Positions 1 through 9,295 of a stretch of 48,254 bases of DNA are shown one piece after another. Under the pieces are notes generated by a model. The model searched no databases, had not been told where the DNA came from, and saw nothing but the letters and a program-made list of their open reading frames with translations. The translations under genes were made by a program, and so were the position numbers. The stretch comes from Micromonospora chalcea (GTDB lineage: Bacteria; Actinomycetota; Actinomycetes; Mycobacteriales; Micromonosporaceae): assembly GCF_002926165.1 (NCBI RefSeq), contig NZ_MAGP01000130.1, positions 1 to 48,254 on the forward strand. Direction: 5' to 3'. Each line of letters begins with the position of its first letter. Position 1 is the first letter of the stretch.

Positions 1-1572
1 GGCGTCGAGCGGCCGGTCCGGGGGGCGCGGAGCGCCGGTGGGCGGGGGCGGGCCGGCCCGCAGCGCACCGCTGTCGGCGGGGCCGCTGTGGGCGACCGGG
101 GCCGGGCGGGCGACCGGCGCCGCGTCCGGGCCGGGGATGCGCACCGGGCTCAGCGCGTCGGCGCGGGGCGCGGACTCGGGGCCGGTCGGGCTCCCCGGGT
201 CGACGAAGCTGGTGAGGACCGTCGGGCCGAGGCTGACCGGACCCGAGCGGTCCCAGCCCGCCCGGGGCGGCTCCGCCGGCGTGGTCGCGGGGGACTCCGC
301 CCGCTTCAATTCGTCGGACCGGTCCCGCTGCGGCGGCTCCGGGCGGGGGCGCGGCGGTGGCTCGGGTCGGTCCGCCGCGCCCACGGGGCCGGACCGCTCG
401 GCGCCGTCGCGCGGCGCGGGCCGGCCGGAGCGGGCGGCCGTGCCGGAAGGGCCGGACCGGCCGGACTCGCCGGAGCGCTCCGGCAGGTCGGCGGAGTCGG
501 ACGGACCGCCCGGCGGTGGCGCCCGGTCACCCTCGGCGGGCGGCGCCCACTCGCTGCGCTTCGCCGCCCGGCTCCAGGCGCGGGCGGCGGCGGCCGGCGG
601 CATCAGGTCCGGGTACACGACGCCCGCCGCCGCAGCCGCCGGCTCGTCACCGGCGCCCGGGGGACGTCCCCGAGCGTCGCCCTCGCGCCCGGCGGCCGGC
701 CGATCGGACGGTACGGCGGACCGGCCAGCGGACCCGCCGGCCGCCGTCGCGTCGGCGTCCGACACCGCGGCCACGCCGAGCAGGCGGGCGGTCTCGTGGT
801 GGCCGAGCCGGGCGCGCGGGTCTCGCCGCAGCAGCCCGGCCAGCACCGGCGTCAGCGGGCCGGCGTGCGGCGCCGGGTCGGGCGGCCGGGTGGCGAGCGC
901 GGCGAGCGTGGCCATGGCGGTGCTGCGGGCGTACGGCGAGCGGCCCTCCACGGCGGCGTGCAGCGTGGCGCCGAGCGACCACATGTCCGCCTCGACGCTG
1001 GACACGCCCTCGGCGGCCCGCTCCGGCGCCACGTACTGGGGGGAGCCGAGGACCAGGCCGGGGCGGGTCATGGCGCCGTCGCCGCCCTGGAACACGGCCA
1101 GCCCGAAGTCGGTGAGCAGCACCCGGCCGTCCCGGGCGAGCAGCACGTTCGCGGGTTTCACGTCCCGGTGCAGCACCCCGGCGTCGTGCGCGGCGCGCAG
1201 CCCGGCGAGCACCGCCAGCCCGATCTCGGCGGCCCGCCCGGGCGGCAGCGGCCCGTCGGTCTCGATGATCTCCTGGAGGGAGCGGGACGGGACGTACTCC
1301 ATGACCAGCCAGGGGTCGCCCTCGACCCGGACCACGTCGTAGACGCGGACCACGTTGGGATGGTTGAGCCGCGCGGACGTCCGCGCTTCGCGCAGCGTAC
1401 GGGCGCGCAGCTCGTCCCGCTCGTTCTCGGCGAGCCAGTTCGGCGGCACGACCTGCTTCACCGCGACCTCGCGATGCAGCTCCTCGTCGCGCGCCCGCCA
1501 GACCTGGCCCATCCCGCCGCGACCGACCAGGTCGAGCAGGCGGTACCGTCCGGCGATCACTACGTCCCGCAC
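1..1572 (-). CDS. Ser/Thr protein kinase (Hanks type), 3' end cut by window edge
   Basis: Reading leftward from a GTG at 1572, preceded by a GAGGAG ribosome-binding site, the frame stays open to the window edge (524 codons), so the C-terminus is missing. The N-terminal ~270 residues form a complete eukaryotic-like kinase: glycine loop GRGGMGQV (17-24), lysine K39 in AVKQV, catalytic HRDVKPAN (D136) and DFG (D154). It should phosphorylate Ser/Thr on proteins from the cytoplasmic side. After the kinase domain comes a long Pro/Ala/Arg/Ser-rich low-complexity tail, typical of a juxtamembrane linker; any membrane helix or sensor domain would lie beyond the edge. The gene follows the GT4 gene on the same strand with a 79-bp gap. 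Substrate unknown. The kinase call is secure, the start fairly secure. Confidence 0.93.
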   Translation of the reverse strand, partial: MRDVVIAGRYRLLDLVGRGGMGQVWRARDEELHREVAVKQVVPPNWLAENERDELRARTLREARTSARLNHPNVVRVYDVVRVEGDPWLVMEYVPSRSLQEIIETDGPLPPGRAAEIGLAVLAGLRAAHDAGVLHRDVKPANVLLARDGRVLLTDFGLAVFQGGDGAMTRPGLVLGSPQYVAPERAAEGVSSVEADMWSLGATLHAAVEGRSPYARSTAMATLAALATRPPDPAPHAGPLTPVLAGLLRRDPRARLGHHETARLLGVAAVSDADATAAGGSAGRSAVPSDRPAAGREGDARGRPPGAGDEPAAAAAGVVYPDLMPPAAAARAWSRAAKRSEWAPPAEGDRAPPPGGPSDSADLPERSGESGRSGPSGTAARSGRPAPRDGAERSGPVGAADRPEPPPRPRPEPPQRDRSDELKRAESPATTPAEPPRAGWDRSGPVSLGPTVLTSFVDPGSPTGPESAPRADALSPVRIPGPDAAPVARPAPVAHSGPADSGALRAGPPPPTGAPRPPDRPLDA

Positions 1573-1651
1573 CGCACTCCTCACCGCTGGTCAGTGGTCC
1601 ACAATAGCCAACGGATCGGACGGTACCTATCGCACGGCGAGACGTCATGCC

Positions 1652-2977
1652 CTAACTGGCCGTACCGGCGAGCAGATTCCCTTCCGGAATGGTGATCGCG
1701 GAACGATCCCGGGCCAGCAGGGCGGTGGCTCGGCGGGCCTGGAACCCGTCGTGGTCGCGGCGTGCGGCGGCGTAGCTGCCCGCGGTGCGGGCGGCGATCG
1801 CGGACCAGGCGTACCGCTGCGTGACCATGGTCCGGGCCCGGCGCGCCACCCGGCGGGCGAACACCTCGTCGGCGAGCAGCCGGTCCACGGCGCCGGCCAG
1901 CGCGTCCGGGTCGCCGTGCGGGAACGTCACCCCGGTCACCCCCGGCTCGACGATCTCGGCCAGCCCGCCGGTACGCGCCACCGCCAGCGGCGCGCCGGCG
2001 GCCGCCGCCTCCAGCGCGATCATGCCGAACGGCTCGTAGAGGCTGGGGATCACGGTGGCGTCGGTGGCGGCGAGCACCGCGGGCAGCTGGGTGGAGTCCA
2101 TGAAGCCGGCGAACCGGACCGTGTCGCCCAGCCGCAGCCGACGTGCCTGGTCGACGAGCTCGTCCTTGTACGGCCCGTCCCCGGCGATCACCACGCGCAG
2201 GCCGGGGTGCCGGTCGGCCAGGCGCGGCACCGCGTGCACCAGGTGCTGCACGCCCTTCTCGTAGACCAGGCGGCCGGCGTACCCGACCAGCGGCCCGTCC
2301 GCGGCGAAGCGGGCCCGGGCGGAGGCGACCGCCTGCGGCCGGGCCCGCCAGGCCCGGTAGGCGACGCCGTTGGCGACCACGTCGATGCGCCCGGACGGTA
2401 CGCCGAACAGCCGGGCCACCTGCTCGCGCATGTACCCGGAGCAGGCGATCACCCGCCCGGAGGCGTTGCTCAGCCAGTGCTCGACGCCGTGGATGGTGCG
2501 GTTCATCTCCTCCGGCAGCCAGCCCTGGTGCCGCCCGGCCTCGGTGGCGTGGATGGTGGTCACCAGCGGCACGTCCAGGTGTTCGGCAAGCGTGACGGCG
2601 GTGTGCGCGACGAGCCAGTCGTGGGCGTGGATCACGTCGTAGGCGCCGGCGGAGGCGGCGCGCAGCGCGGCCCGCGTCAGCGTGTGGTTGAACGCCATGG
2701 TCCAGGCCAGCAGCGAGCCGGTGGCGAGCGGGAACCGGACCGGATCCTCGGCGGCGCGGACAACGCGCACGCCCTCGGCGTACTCCTCCAGCGGGGCGCC
2801 CTCGGCGTGGCGGGTGACGACTGTGACCTCGTGCCCGGCGGCGGCCAGCGCGACGGACAGCGCGTGGACGTGGCGGCCGAGGCCACCGACGAGCACCGGC
2901 GGGTACTCCCAGGAGAGCAGCAGCACCCGCAGGCGCCGGGCGGGCTGGATGTCGATCACTTCGGCGTCAGCTGACAC
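1652..2977 (-). CDS. Glycosyltransferase family 4 (GT-B fold), glucan synthase-like
   Basis: A 441-residue GT-B glycosyltransferase. The N-terminal half begins with LLLSWEYPP then VGGLGRHVHAL, the pattern of bacterial glycogen/starch synthase-like GT4 enzymes. The C-terminal half has GYAGRLVYEKG and the E-x7-E motif in YEPFGMIALEA, which binds the donor nucleotide-sugar. The start is placed at GTG 2977 because AAAGGGGGCC lies just upstream; a longer frame to 3052 exists but lacks such a site. The neighbours are a debranching-type glucosidase upstream on the same strand and a divergent MGH1 glycosidase, so a role in alpha-glucan (glycogen or maltosaccharide) metabolism is inferred. A sugar transferase acting on another polymer cannot be excluded. 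Confidence 0.85.
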   Translation of the reverse strand: MSADAEVIDIQPARRLRVLLLSWEYPPVLVGGLGRHVHALSVALAAAGHEVTVVTRHAEGAPLEEYAEGVRVVRAAEDPVRFPLATGSLLAWTMAFNHTLTRAALRAASAGAYDVIHAHDWLVAHTAVTLAEHLDVPLVTTIHATEAGRHQGWLPEEMNRTIHGVEHWLSNASGRVIACSGYMREQVARLFGVPSGRIDVVANGVAYRAWRARPQAVASARARFAADGPLVGYAGRLVYEKGVQHLVHAVPRLADRHPGLRVVIAGDGPYKDELVDQARRLRLGDTVRFAGFMDSTQLPAVLAATDATVIPSLYEPFGMIALEAAAAGAPLAVARTGGLAEIVEPGVTGVTFPHGDPDALAGAVDRLLADEVFARRVARRARTMVTQRYAWSAIAARTAGSYAAARRDHDGFQARRATALLARDRSAITIPEGNLLAGTAS

Positions 2978-3069
2978 GCGGCCCCCTTTGAGTTGTGGCG
3001 TCCCCACCCCGGCGGCGGCGTCGCCGCGGTGTCCGGTGGGGTCGGCACCCATCCTGCCGAGGGGTCGAT

Positions 3070-3091
3070 AACCGGCGGCGACGCGCCGGTT
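3070..3091 (-). terminator. Stem-loop between debranching enzyme and GT4 genes
   Basis: Perfect 8-bp inverted repeat AACCGGCG / CGCCGGTT with a 6-nt loop, 17 nt downstream of the glucosidase stop codon. A second short palindrome, TAACGCGTTA (3101-3110), overlaps that stop. No T-run follows, so it may be a weak terminator or an intercistronic RNA-stability element before the GT4 gene. Confidence 0.4.
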
Positions 3092-3107
3092 GCCGGTCTG
3101 TAACGCG

Positions 3108-5051
3108 TTACCGGCGTGTCCGCCGCGCGCGCAGCAGCTCGGCCACCGACCACGCCTGGAACGGGCAGCCGGTGGCCGCGTGCGGGGCGTCGCCGTCGGC
3201 GGTCTCGCTCACCGAGCCCAGGCCGTCCTCGGCGAGGTGGCCCTCCAGCCCCACCAGCAGGTCGTCGGTGGGCAGCCCAGCCCGGCGGTACGCGTCCAGC
3301 AGCGGACCGGTCAGCCACGGCCAGACAGTGCCCTGGTGGTAGGCGGAGTCCCGCTCGGCCGGCCCGCCCCGGTGCCGGCCGGTCCAGCCGGGGGAGCCCG
3401 GGGCGAGGCTGCGCGGGCCGAGCGGGGTGAACAGCGCCTCGGTGATCCGGCGCAGCGTGGCCTCGTCCGGCTCCAGCGGCGCGTACGGCAGCGACCAGGC
3501 CAGCAGCTGGTTGGGGCGCAGCAGGTCGTCGTCGTGGTGCGTGGCACCGCCCAGCGGGTACGCCGGCGCCGGGGCGTCCACCACGTCGTACAGCCAGCCG
3601 GCCGGGGCGGGGAACCGCTCCCGGAACGCGGCGGCGGCCCGCCGGTGCAGCGCGTGCAGCGCCGAGGCGTCGCGTCCGGCCAGCTCGGTCAGCTCGGCGA
3701 GCCCGGCCAGCCCGTTGATCCACAGCGCGTTCACCTCGACCGGCTTGCCGGTACGCGGGGTCACCGGTACCCCGTACACCCGGGCGTCCATCCAGGTGAG
3801 CGCCACGTCCGGCGGGCCGCCCTGGGTCAGCAGCCCGTCGGCCGGGTCGACGCCGATGCCGTACCGGGTGCCCGCCACGTGCGCCTCGACCACGCCGTGC
3901 AGCGCGGGCAGCAGCTCGTCGCCGAGGTCGGTGTCGCCGGTGACGGTGACGTGCCGGCTGACCGCGTGCAGGAACCACAGCGTGCCGTCGACGGTGTTGT
4001 GCTCGACCCGGCCGGTGTCGGCGGTGTTCGCCAGCATCCCCTCGGACAGCGTCGCCGCGTACGCCCGCAGCAGGTCCCGGCCCTCGTCGGCCCGGTTCGT
4101 GCACAGGAACAGGCCCTCGTAGGAGATCATCGTGTCGCGCGACCAGGCCCCGAACCACGGGTAGCCGGCGACCACGTCCGGGCCGGTGGCGGTGCGTACC
4201 ACGAACGCGTCGGCGGCGAGCGCGAGCGTCGCCTCGACCGCGTCGCCGGGCTTCGCCGCCGCCGTCACGGCCCGGTTGCGCCGCCGGGTCGACTCGACCA
4301 CCGCTGTCGCCGGGGGCGGCTCCTCGGCCAGGTCGCCCGCCCAGGCCAGCACCGACACCGTCGCGCCGGGCTCGTCCAGCGCGCCGGTGAACCGGCCCGC
4401 GTACCAGAGGTCCTCGTCCGGGTGCAGGCCGCGCTCGGCCTCGGTCCGGTGGCGTACCCCGTGCCACCACTGGCCCTCCGGGGTCCAGTCCGGCCCGGCG
4501 AGCCGGTACGCGCCGTCGATCACCGCGCCGCCGGCCGCCGCCTCCAGCCGGGGCGCCGGACCGTCGGCGCGCCGCTCGCCGTGCGCGTCGCGCCACGTGC
4601 AGGCCGCCGCGAGGTCGAGCCGCACCGGGCCGCCGGAGATCAACCGGTGTACGACGGCGACGCACGAGCGGCCGTACGTCATGGCGATCTCCCGTTCGAT
4701 CACCACGTCGCCGACGCGCCACCGCCAGCGCGGCACCCCGTCGGTGAGGTCGAAGCGCTCCAGCAGCTCGAAGCCGACCGGGTCGACCACGCCGGAGGAC
4801 CACTCGTGCGCGCCGAGGCGGACCTGCCGCCCCGACGGCAGCGTCACCGCCGGGTCGAGGCTCGCCAGTCCCACCTTTCGGGACGCGGGCGTGTCGCCGG
4901 CCACCACGAGCAGCCCGTGATACCGGCGGGTACGCAGCCCGGCGACGGTGCCCATGGCGTATCCGCCGAGCCCGTCGGTGACCAGCCATTCCCGCGTGGC
5001 GGCGGCGGACAGCTCACCGCAGACGCGCGGCCCGAAACGGATGTCGATCAA
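3108..5051 (-). CDS. Amylo-alpha-1,6-glucosidase / glycogen debranching-type enzyme
   Basis: About 647 residues. The N-terminal half is a beta-sandwich domain starting near WLVTDGLGGYAMGTVAG with RRYHGLLV, as in the bacterial/archaeal GDE N-terminal domain. The C-terminal half is the (alpha/alpha)6 catalytic domain with TADTGRVEHNTVDGTLWF, TWMDA, EVNALWINGLAGLAEL and HQGTVWPWLTGPLLDAY, all diagnostic of amylo-alpha-1,6-glucosidases (GH133-like). It should hydrolyse alpha-1,6 branch points of glycogen or limit dextrins in the cytoplasm. Start: TTG at 5051 with GGAGGAAAG immediately upstream; an in-frame ATG at 5081 has no such site. The divergent MGH1 gene begins only 42 bp away, so both promoters must overlap. 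It precedes the GT4 gene on the same strand. Confidence 0.9.
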   Translation of the reverse strand: MIDIRFGPRVCGELSAAATREWLVTDGLGGYAMGTVAGLRTRRYHGLLVVAGDTPASRKVGLASLDPAVTLPSGRQVRLGAHEWSSGVVDPVGFELLERFDLTDGVPRWRWRVGDVVIEREIAMTYGRSCVAVVHRLISGGPVRLDLAAACTWRDAHGERRADGPAPRLEAAAGGAVIDGAYRLAGPDWTPEGQWWHGVRHRTEAERGLHPDEDLWYAGRFTGALDEPGATVSVLAWAGDLAEEPPPATAVVESTRRRNRAVTAAAKPGDAVEATLALAADAFVVRTATGPDVVAGYPWFGAWSRDTMISYEGLFLCTNRADEGRDLLRAYAATLSEGMLANTADTGRVEHNTVDGTLWFLHAVSRHVTVTGDTDLGDELLPALHGVVEAHVAGTRYGIGVDPADGLLTQGGPPDVALTWMDARVYGVPVTPRTGKPVEVNALWINGLAGLAELTELAGRDASALHALHRRAAAAFRERFPAPAGWLYDVVDAPAPAYPLGGATHHDDDLLRPNQLLAWSLPYAPLEPDEATLRRITEALFTPLGPRSLAPGSPGWTGRHRGGPAERDSAYHQGTVWPWLTGPLLDAYRRAGLPTDDLLVGLEGHLAEDGLGSVSETADGDAPHAATGCPFQAWSVAELLRARRTRR

Positions 5052-5093
5052 CTTTCCTCCACCGGCAGCGAGGTGTGACATGCCACGGCGACA

Positions 5094-7793
5094 ATGGCCG
5101 CTGTGGAGAAGTACCCCGGCGGCGTCGAAGATGTGCCAGTGATCACCGACCGGTCGACCTCCGCGTCCCCCGACCCCGAGCGGCACCGGCTCGCCCAGGC
5201 CGACGCCGGGGAGCAGGACTGGCGCGCATGGGGCCCCTATCTGTCCGAGCGGGCGTGGGGCACGGTACGTGAGGACTACAGCGAGCACGGCACGGCCTGG
5301 GACTACTTCCCCCACGATCACGCGCGGTCCCGAGCCTACCGGTGGAACGAGGACGGCATGGCGGGCGTCTGCGACGACCGGCAGACGTTCTGCTTCGCCC
5401 TGGCGCTGTGGAACGGGCGCGACCCGATCCTCAAGGAGCGGATGTTCGGCCTCGGCGGCGACGGCGGCAACCACGGCGAGGACGCCAAGGACTACTGGTG
5501 GTACCTCGACAGCACCCCCACGCACTCCTTCATGCGCTGGCGCTACCACTACCCGCAGGCCGCCTTCCCGTACGACGAGCTGGTCGCGGTGAACGCGCTG
5601 CGCGGCCGGGACGACACCGAGTACGAGCTGGTCGACACCGGCATCTTCGACGACGACAGGTACTGGGCGGTCACCGTCGACTACGCCAAGGCGTCCCCGA
5701 CCGACATGTGCGTGGTGATCACCGTGGCGAACCGGGCCGACACCGACGAGACGCTGCACGTGCTGCCCACGCTCTGGTTCCGCAACACCTGGGCGTGGGG
5801 GCTGCCCGGCGCCGACCGGGTGCCGAAGCTGGTCGGCACGGGTTCCCGGCTCGTCGGTGAGCACTGGGTGCTCGGGCAGCTGCTGCTGGAAGGCGACGGC
5901 GACCCGGTGCCGCTGCTGTGCGACAACGACACGAACGCCGAGCGGCTGTGGGGGCTGCCGGGGCGGTCCGCGTACCCCAAGGACGGCATCAACGACCACG
6001 TGGTCAACGGCGCCGCCACCGTCAACCCGGAGCGCACCGGCACCAAGGGCGCGCTGCACTACGTGCTCGACGTGCCGGCCGGCGAGCAGCGGCAGATCCG
6101 GCTGCGGCGGACCCGCACCGCGCCGCCCCCGGCCGCCGCGCCGCCCGCCCCGGCCGACCTCGGTGACGGGTTCGACGCCGTGCTCTGGGCGCGCCGGGCC
6201 GAGGCGAACCGCTTCTTCGACAGCGTGATCCCGGCCGCCGCCACCGCCGACGAGGCGCTGGTCGCCCGCCAGGCCATCGCCGGGCTGATGTGGGGCAAGC
6301 AGTTCTACCACTTCGACGTCGAGCGCTGGCTCACCGGCGACCCCGGCTCCACGCCGCCCGCCGGCCGCCGGCACGGGCGCAACAGCGCCTGGTGGCACAT
6401 GAACAGCTTCGACGTGATCTCCATGCCGGACCCGTGGGAATATCCCTGGTACGCCGCGTGGGACCTGGCCTTCCACTGCGTCACCATCGCCCGGGTCGAT
6501 CCGGGCTTCGCCAAGGAACAGGTCCTCCTGCTGCTGCGCGAGTGGTACCTGCACCCCAACGGGCAGATCCCGGCGTACGAGTGGGCGTTCGGGGACGTGA
6601 ACCCGCCGGTGCACGCCTGGGCGGCGCTGAAGGTCTTCGAGATCGACGGCTCCCGCGACCACGAGTTCCTCGCCCGGGTCATGCACAAGCTGCTGCTCAA
6701 CTTCACCTGGTGGGTCAACCGCAAGGACACCGGCGGCAACAACGTCTTCGAGGGCGGCTTCCTCGGGCTGGACAACGTCGGCCCGTTCGACCGGTCGGCC
6801 GCGCTGCCGGTCGCCGGGGTGCTGGAGCAGTCCGACGGCACCGGCTGGATGGCCATGTACGCGCTCAACCTGCTCGACATGGCGATCGTGCTGGCCGAGC
6901 ACGACCGCGCGTACACCGACACCGCCACCAAGTTCTTCGAGCACTTCGCGTACATCGCCGCGGCGGCGTACCACCAGGGGCTCTGGGACGCCGAGGACGC
7001 GTTCTTCTACGACGTGCTGCGCCTGGCCGACGGCACGAAGGTGCCGCTGAAGGTCCGCTCGGTGGTCGGGCTGCTGCCGCTCGCAGCCGTCACCCGGCTC
7101 ACCGCCCGCACCATGCGCCGCCTGCCCGAGCTGGGCGCGCGGCTGCGCTGGTTCCTCACCAACCGCCCGGAGTACGCCGAGGTGATCGGCGGCCGCCGGA
7201 TCGGCCCCGACGGCCGGCAGCAGCGGCTGCTGTCGATGGTCGCCCCGGACCAGGTGGTGCGGCTGCTGGCCCGGATGCTCGACACCGACGAGTTCCTCTC
7301 CGAGTACGGGCTGCGTACGCTGTCCCGAGCCCACCTGGACAAGCCGTTCACCGTCACGCTCGGCGGGCAGGAGTTCAGCGTCGGCTACGAGCCGGCCGAG
7401 TCGACCAGCGGCCTGTTCGGCGGCAACTCCAACTGGCGCGGCCCGATCTGGATGCCGACGAACTTCCTGCTGATCAGCGCGCTGCGCGACTACGCCGCGT
7501 TCTTCGGCGACGACCTGCAGGTCGAGTACCCGACCCGCTCCGGGGTCAAGCGGACGCTCGACGAGATCGCCGACGACCTGTCCGCGCGGCTGATCTCGCT
7601 GTTCACCCGCGACGGGTGGGGACGGCGGCCGATCTACGGCGCCGCGCAGCTGTTCCAGACCCACCCGGACTGGCGCGACCTGATCTGCTTCCCGGAGTAC
7701 TTCCACGGCGACAACGGCGCCGGGCTGGGCGCCTGGCACCAGACCGGGTGGACCGCGCTGGTCGCCGACCTGATTCTTACGCTGCGCCGCTGA
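5094..7793 (+). CDS. MGH1-like glycoside hydrolase (GH63-related (alpha/alpha)6 glucosidase)
   Basis: A large soluble protein of 899 residues with no signal peptide or membrane segment. Signatures of the mannosylglycerate hydrolase/GH63 C-terminal family are clear: WHMNSFDVISMPD followed by WEYPWYAAWDLAFHC (around residue 448), NGQIPAYEWAFGDVNPPVHAWA, FEGGFLGLDNVGPFDRS, NSNWRGPIWMPTNFLL and the C-terminal HGDNGAGLGAWHQTGWTAL. Such enzymes cleave terminal glucosyl linkages from alpha-glucosides or glucosylglycerate-type solutes; the actual substrate cannot be read from sequence. It is divergent from the debranching enzyme, suggesting joint control. Start ATG 5094 has no evident ribosome-binding site; GTG 5103 or 5133 are alternatives, and a leaderless transcript is possible. 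Confidence 0.85.
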   Translation: MAAVEKYPGGVEDVPVITDRSTSASPDPERHRLAQADAGEQDWRAWGPYLSERAWGTVREDYSEHGTAWDYFPHDHARSRAYRWNEDGMAGVCDDRQTFCFALALWNGRDPILKERMFGLGGDGGNHGEDAKDYWWYLDSTPTHSFMRWRYHYPQAAFPYDELVAVNALRGRDDTEYELVDTGIFDDDRYWAVTVDYAKASPTDMCVVITVANRADTDETLHVLPTLWFRNTWAWGLPGADRVPKLVGTGSRLVGEHWVLGQLLLEGDGDPVPLLCDNDTNAERLWGLPGRSAYPKDGINDHVVNGAATVNPERTGTKGALHYVLDVPAGEQRQIRLRRTRTAPPPAAAPPAPADLGDGFDAVLWARRAEANRFFDSVIPAAATADEALVARQAIAGLMWGKQFYHFDVERWLTGDPGSTPPAGRRHGRNSAWWHMNSFDVISMPDPWEYPWYAAWDLAFHCVTIARVDPGFAKEQVLLLLREWYLHPNGQIPAYEWAFGDVNPPVHAWAALKVFEIDGSRDHEFLARVMHKLLLNFTWWVNRKDTGGNNVFEGGFLGLDNVGPFDRSAALPVAGVLEQSDGTGWMAMYALNLLDMAIVLAEHDRAYTDTATKFFEHFAYIAAAAYHQGLWDAEDAFFYDVLRLADGTKVPLKVRSVVGLLPLAAVTRLTARTMRRLPELGARLRWFLTNRPEYAEVIGGRRIGPDGRQQRLLSMVAPDQVVRLLARMLDTDEFLSEYGLRTLSRAHLDKPFTVTLGGQEFSVGYEPAESTSGLFGGNSNWRGPIWMPTNFLLISALRDYAAFFGDDLQVEYPTRSGVKRTLDEIADDLSARLISLFTRDGWGRRPIYGAAQLFQTHPDWRDLICFPEYFHGDNGAGLGAWHQTGWTALVADLILTLRR

Positions 7794-7799
7794 TCGTGT

Positions 7800-7838
7800 G
7801 TGCGGGGGCGCGACGGGAGAGCCCGCCGCGCCCCGCAC
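7800..7838. terminator. Bidirectional terminator hairpin
   Basis: GC-rich inverted repeat between two convergent genes: left arm 7800-7817, right arm about 7822-7838, joined by a short loop, with one bulged base and one mismatch. It lies 7 nt after the MGH1 stop and 3 nt before the stop of the opposite gene, so it probably ends transcription from both sides. Confidence 0.7.
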
Positions 7839-7840
7839 GG

Positions 7841-9160
7841 TCACGCCAGCGGCAGGAACGCCAGCCGGGCGTGGTACTCGCCGGCCACCGTCACGGTGTC
7901 GCTGCCGACCCACAGGCCCCGGTCGGTGGCGTACAGCTCGCCGGTGCCCACCCCGCGGTCCTTCGTCGGGTTCCACGGCAGCGCCTTGCCGGTGACCGGG
8001 TGGATCGCCCCGATGCCCGGCCGGGACACCGCGCCCGGACCGGCCGAGTTGCGGCCCTGCGGGTTGTCCAGCCAGCGCTGGTGGCCTCCGACGTAGACGG
8101 CCGCGCCGGTCACCGCCACCGACAGCAGCGTGTCGCCGCCGGTGTAGTTGGCCCAGGTGGGCTGCTTGCCGCCGGTGGCCGCACCGAACTCGAAACGCGC
8201 CGCGGTGTCGCAGAGCGTGGCCGGGAACGGGCCGCCGGTGGTGACCACCGCGAACCAGGTGCCGTCCGGCGAGATGTCGACGCCGCGCATGTAGACCGGC
8301 ATCGTCCGCGCGCACTGCGGCTGGTAGCGGTCGGTGGCCCAGCCGGAGAGCGTGGCGCCCGACGCGCTCAGGTCGGCGACGGCGATCTGGTGCCGCGCCA
8401 CGCCCGCGACGCTGCTGAAGCCGCCGACGAACACCAGCCGCCGGCCGTCGGCGGAGACGTCCAGCGCCTCGATCTTCACCGGCGCGGTGGCGCCGGAGGT
8501 GGTCGTGCGCGGACCGGCCAGGTTCAGGTTGACCGACGGATCGGCGGCTCCGGTGGTGGCGTTCACCGCCGCCGGGGGGCGCCGGGTCACCCCGCCGACG
8601 GTCTGGAACGCGCCGCCGACGATCAGCCGGTTGCCGACCAGGCGCATGTCGTTGACCTGGTTGTTCAGCGCCGGCGTGGTGAAACTGGCGACCCGCGCGC
8701 CGGTGGCCGCGTCGATCCGGGCCAGCCGGGACGCCGCGGTGCCGTTGACTGTGGTGAACGCGCCGCCGATGTAGAGCGAGCGGCCGTCCGGCGCGGCGGC
8801 GAGAGCCTTCACCGCGCCGTTCACCTGCGGCCGGAACGTGGTGTCGATCCGGCCGGTGGTCGCGTCGAGCGCCACCAGGCGGGGCATCGCCAGCTGGGCC
8901 GACTGCCCGGCGTTGCGCACCTTGGTGAACGTGCCGGCGACGTACACGCGGTTGCCGATCTGGAGGATGCGGTGCACGGTGCCGTCCAGCGCGTGCGGCG
9001 TCCAGTCGACCGGGTTCGTGCCGACGACTGTGGTGTGTGCGGCGTTGACGGCGAGCGCCGGGTATCCCGGCAGCGCCGCGCCCGCGACGGCGAGCGCCGC
9101 GGCCACGGCGACGGCCGCGCCCCGTCTGCGCCCGGGTGGATGATCGGGTGAGATCGTCAT
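7841..9160 (-). CDS. Secreted delta-60-repeat beta-propeller protein
   Basis: A 439-residue protein starting at ATG 9160. The N-terminus has an arginine cluster (GRRR), a hydrophobic Ala-rich stretch and a plausible signal peptidase site near PALA, so it is predicted to be exported. The body consists of repeated blade motifs such as NRVYVAGTFTKV, GRSLYIGGAFTTVNG, NRLIVGGAFQTVGG and RRLVFVGGFSSVAG, the delta-60 repeat of actinobacterial beta-propellers, interrupted by ALDATTG-like turns. No catalytic motif is visible; a binding or scaffolding role at the cell surface is inferred. It is convergent with the MGH1 gene and divergent from the HAD phosphatase gene. Frame and start are well supported; the function is not. 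Confidence 0.8.
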   Translation of the reverse strand: MTISPDHPPGRRRGAAVAVAAALAVAGAALPGYPALAVNAAHTTVVGTNPVDWTPHALDGTVHRILQIGNRVYVAGTFTKVRNAGQSAQLAMPRLVALDATTGRIDTTFRPQVNGAVKALAAAPDGRSLYIGGAFTTVNGTAASRLARIDAATGARVASFTTPALNNQVNDMRLVGNRLIVGGAFQTVGGVTRRPPAAVNATTGAADPSVNLNLAGPRTTTSGATAPVKIEALDVSADGRRLVFVGGFSSVAGVARHQIAVADLSASGATLSGWATDRYQPQCARTMPVYMRGVDISPDGTWFAVVTTGGPFPATLCDTAARFEFGAATGGKQPTWANYTGGDTLLSVAVTGAAVYVGGHQRWLDNPQGRNSAGPGAVSRPGIGAIHPVTGKALPWNPTKDRGVGTGELYATDRGLWVGSDTVTVAGEYHARLAFLPLA

Positions 9161-9295
9161 GGCCGAAGCATGTCGCCCGACCAGGGATCGCGCAGTCGGG
9201 TAGCCGCCGGTAACCGCCCGCCGACCGGATAATCCGCGTGGTCCGTCCGGCGACCGGGCAGTACGGTGTGCGAGGTCCGTGAGGGAGGGAGCCCC

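Noticed and set aside
647..1648. Long minus-strand frame of 333 codons overlapping the Ser/Thr kinase
   Set aside because: Arg/Ala/Gly-rich translation without any domain; it is out of frame with the kinase, whose motifs are complete.
5052..8315. Very long minus-strand extension upstream of the debranching enzyme, to 1735 codons
   Set aside because: The extension runs antisense through the whole MGH1 gene and reads as Arg/Val/Pro/His-rich composition typical of high-GC shadow frames; the real start has its own ribosome-binding site at 5051.
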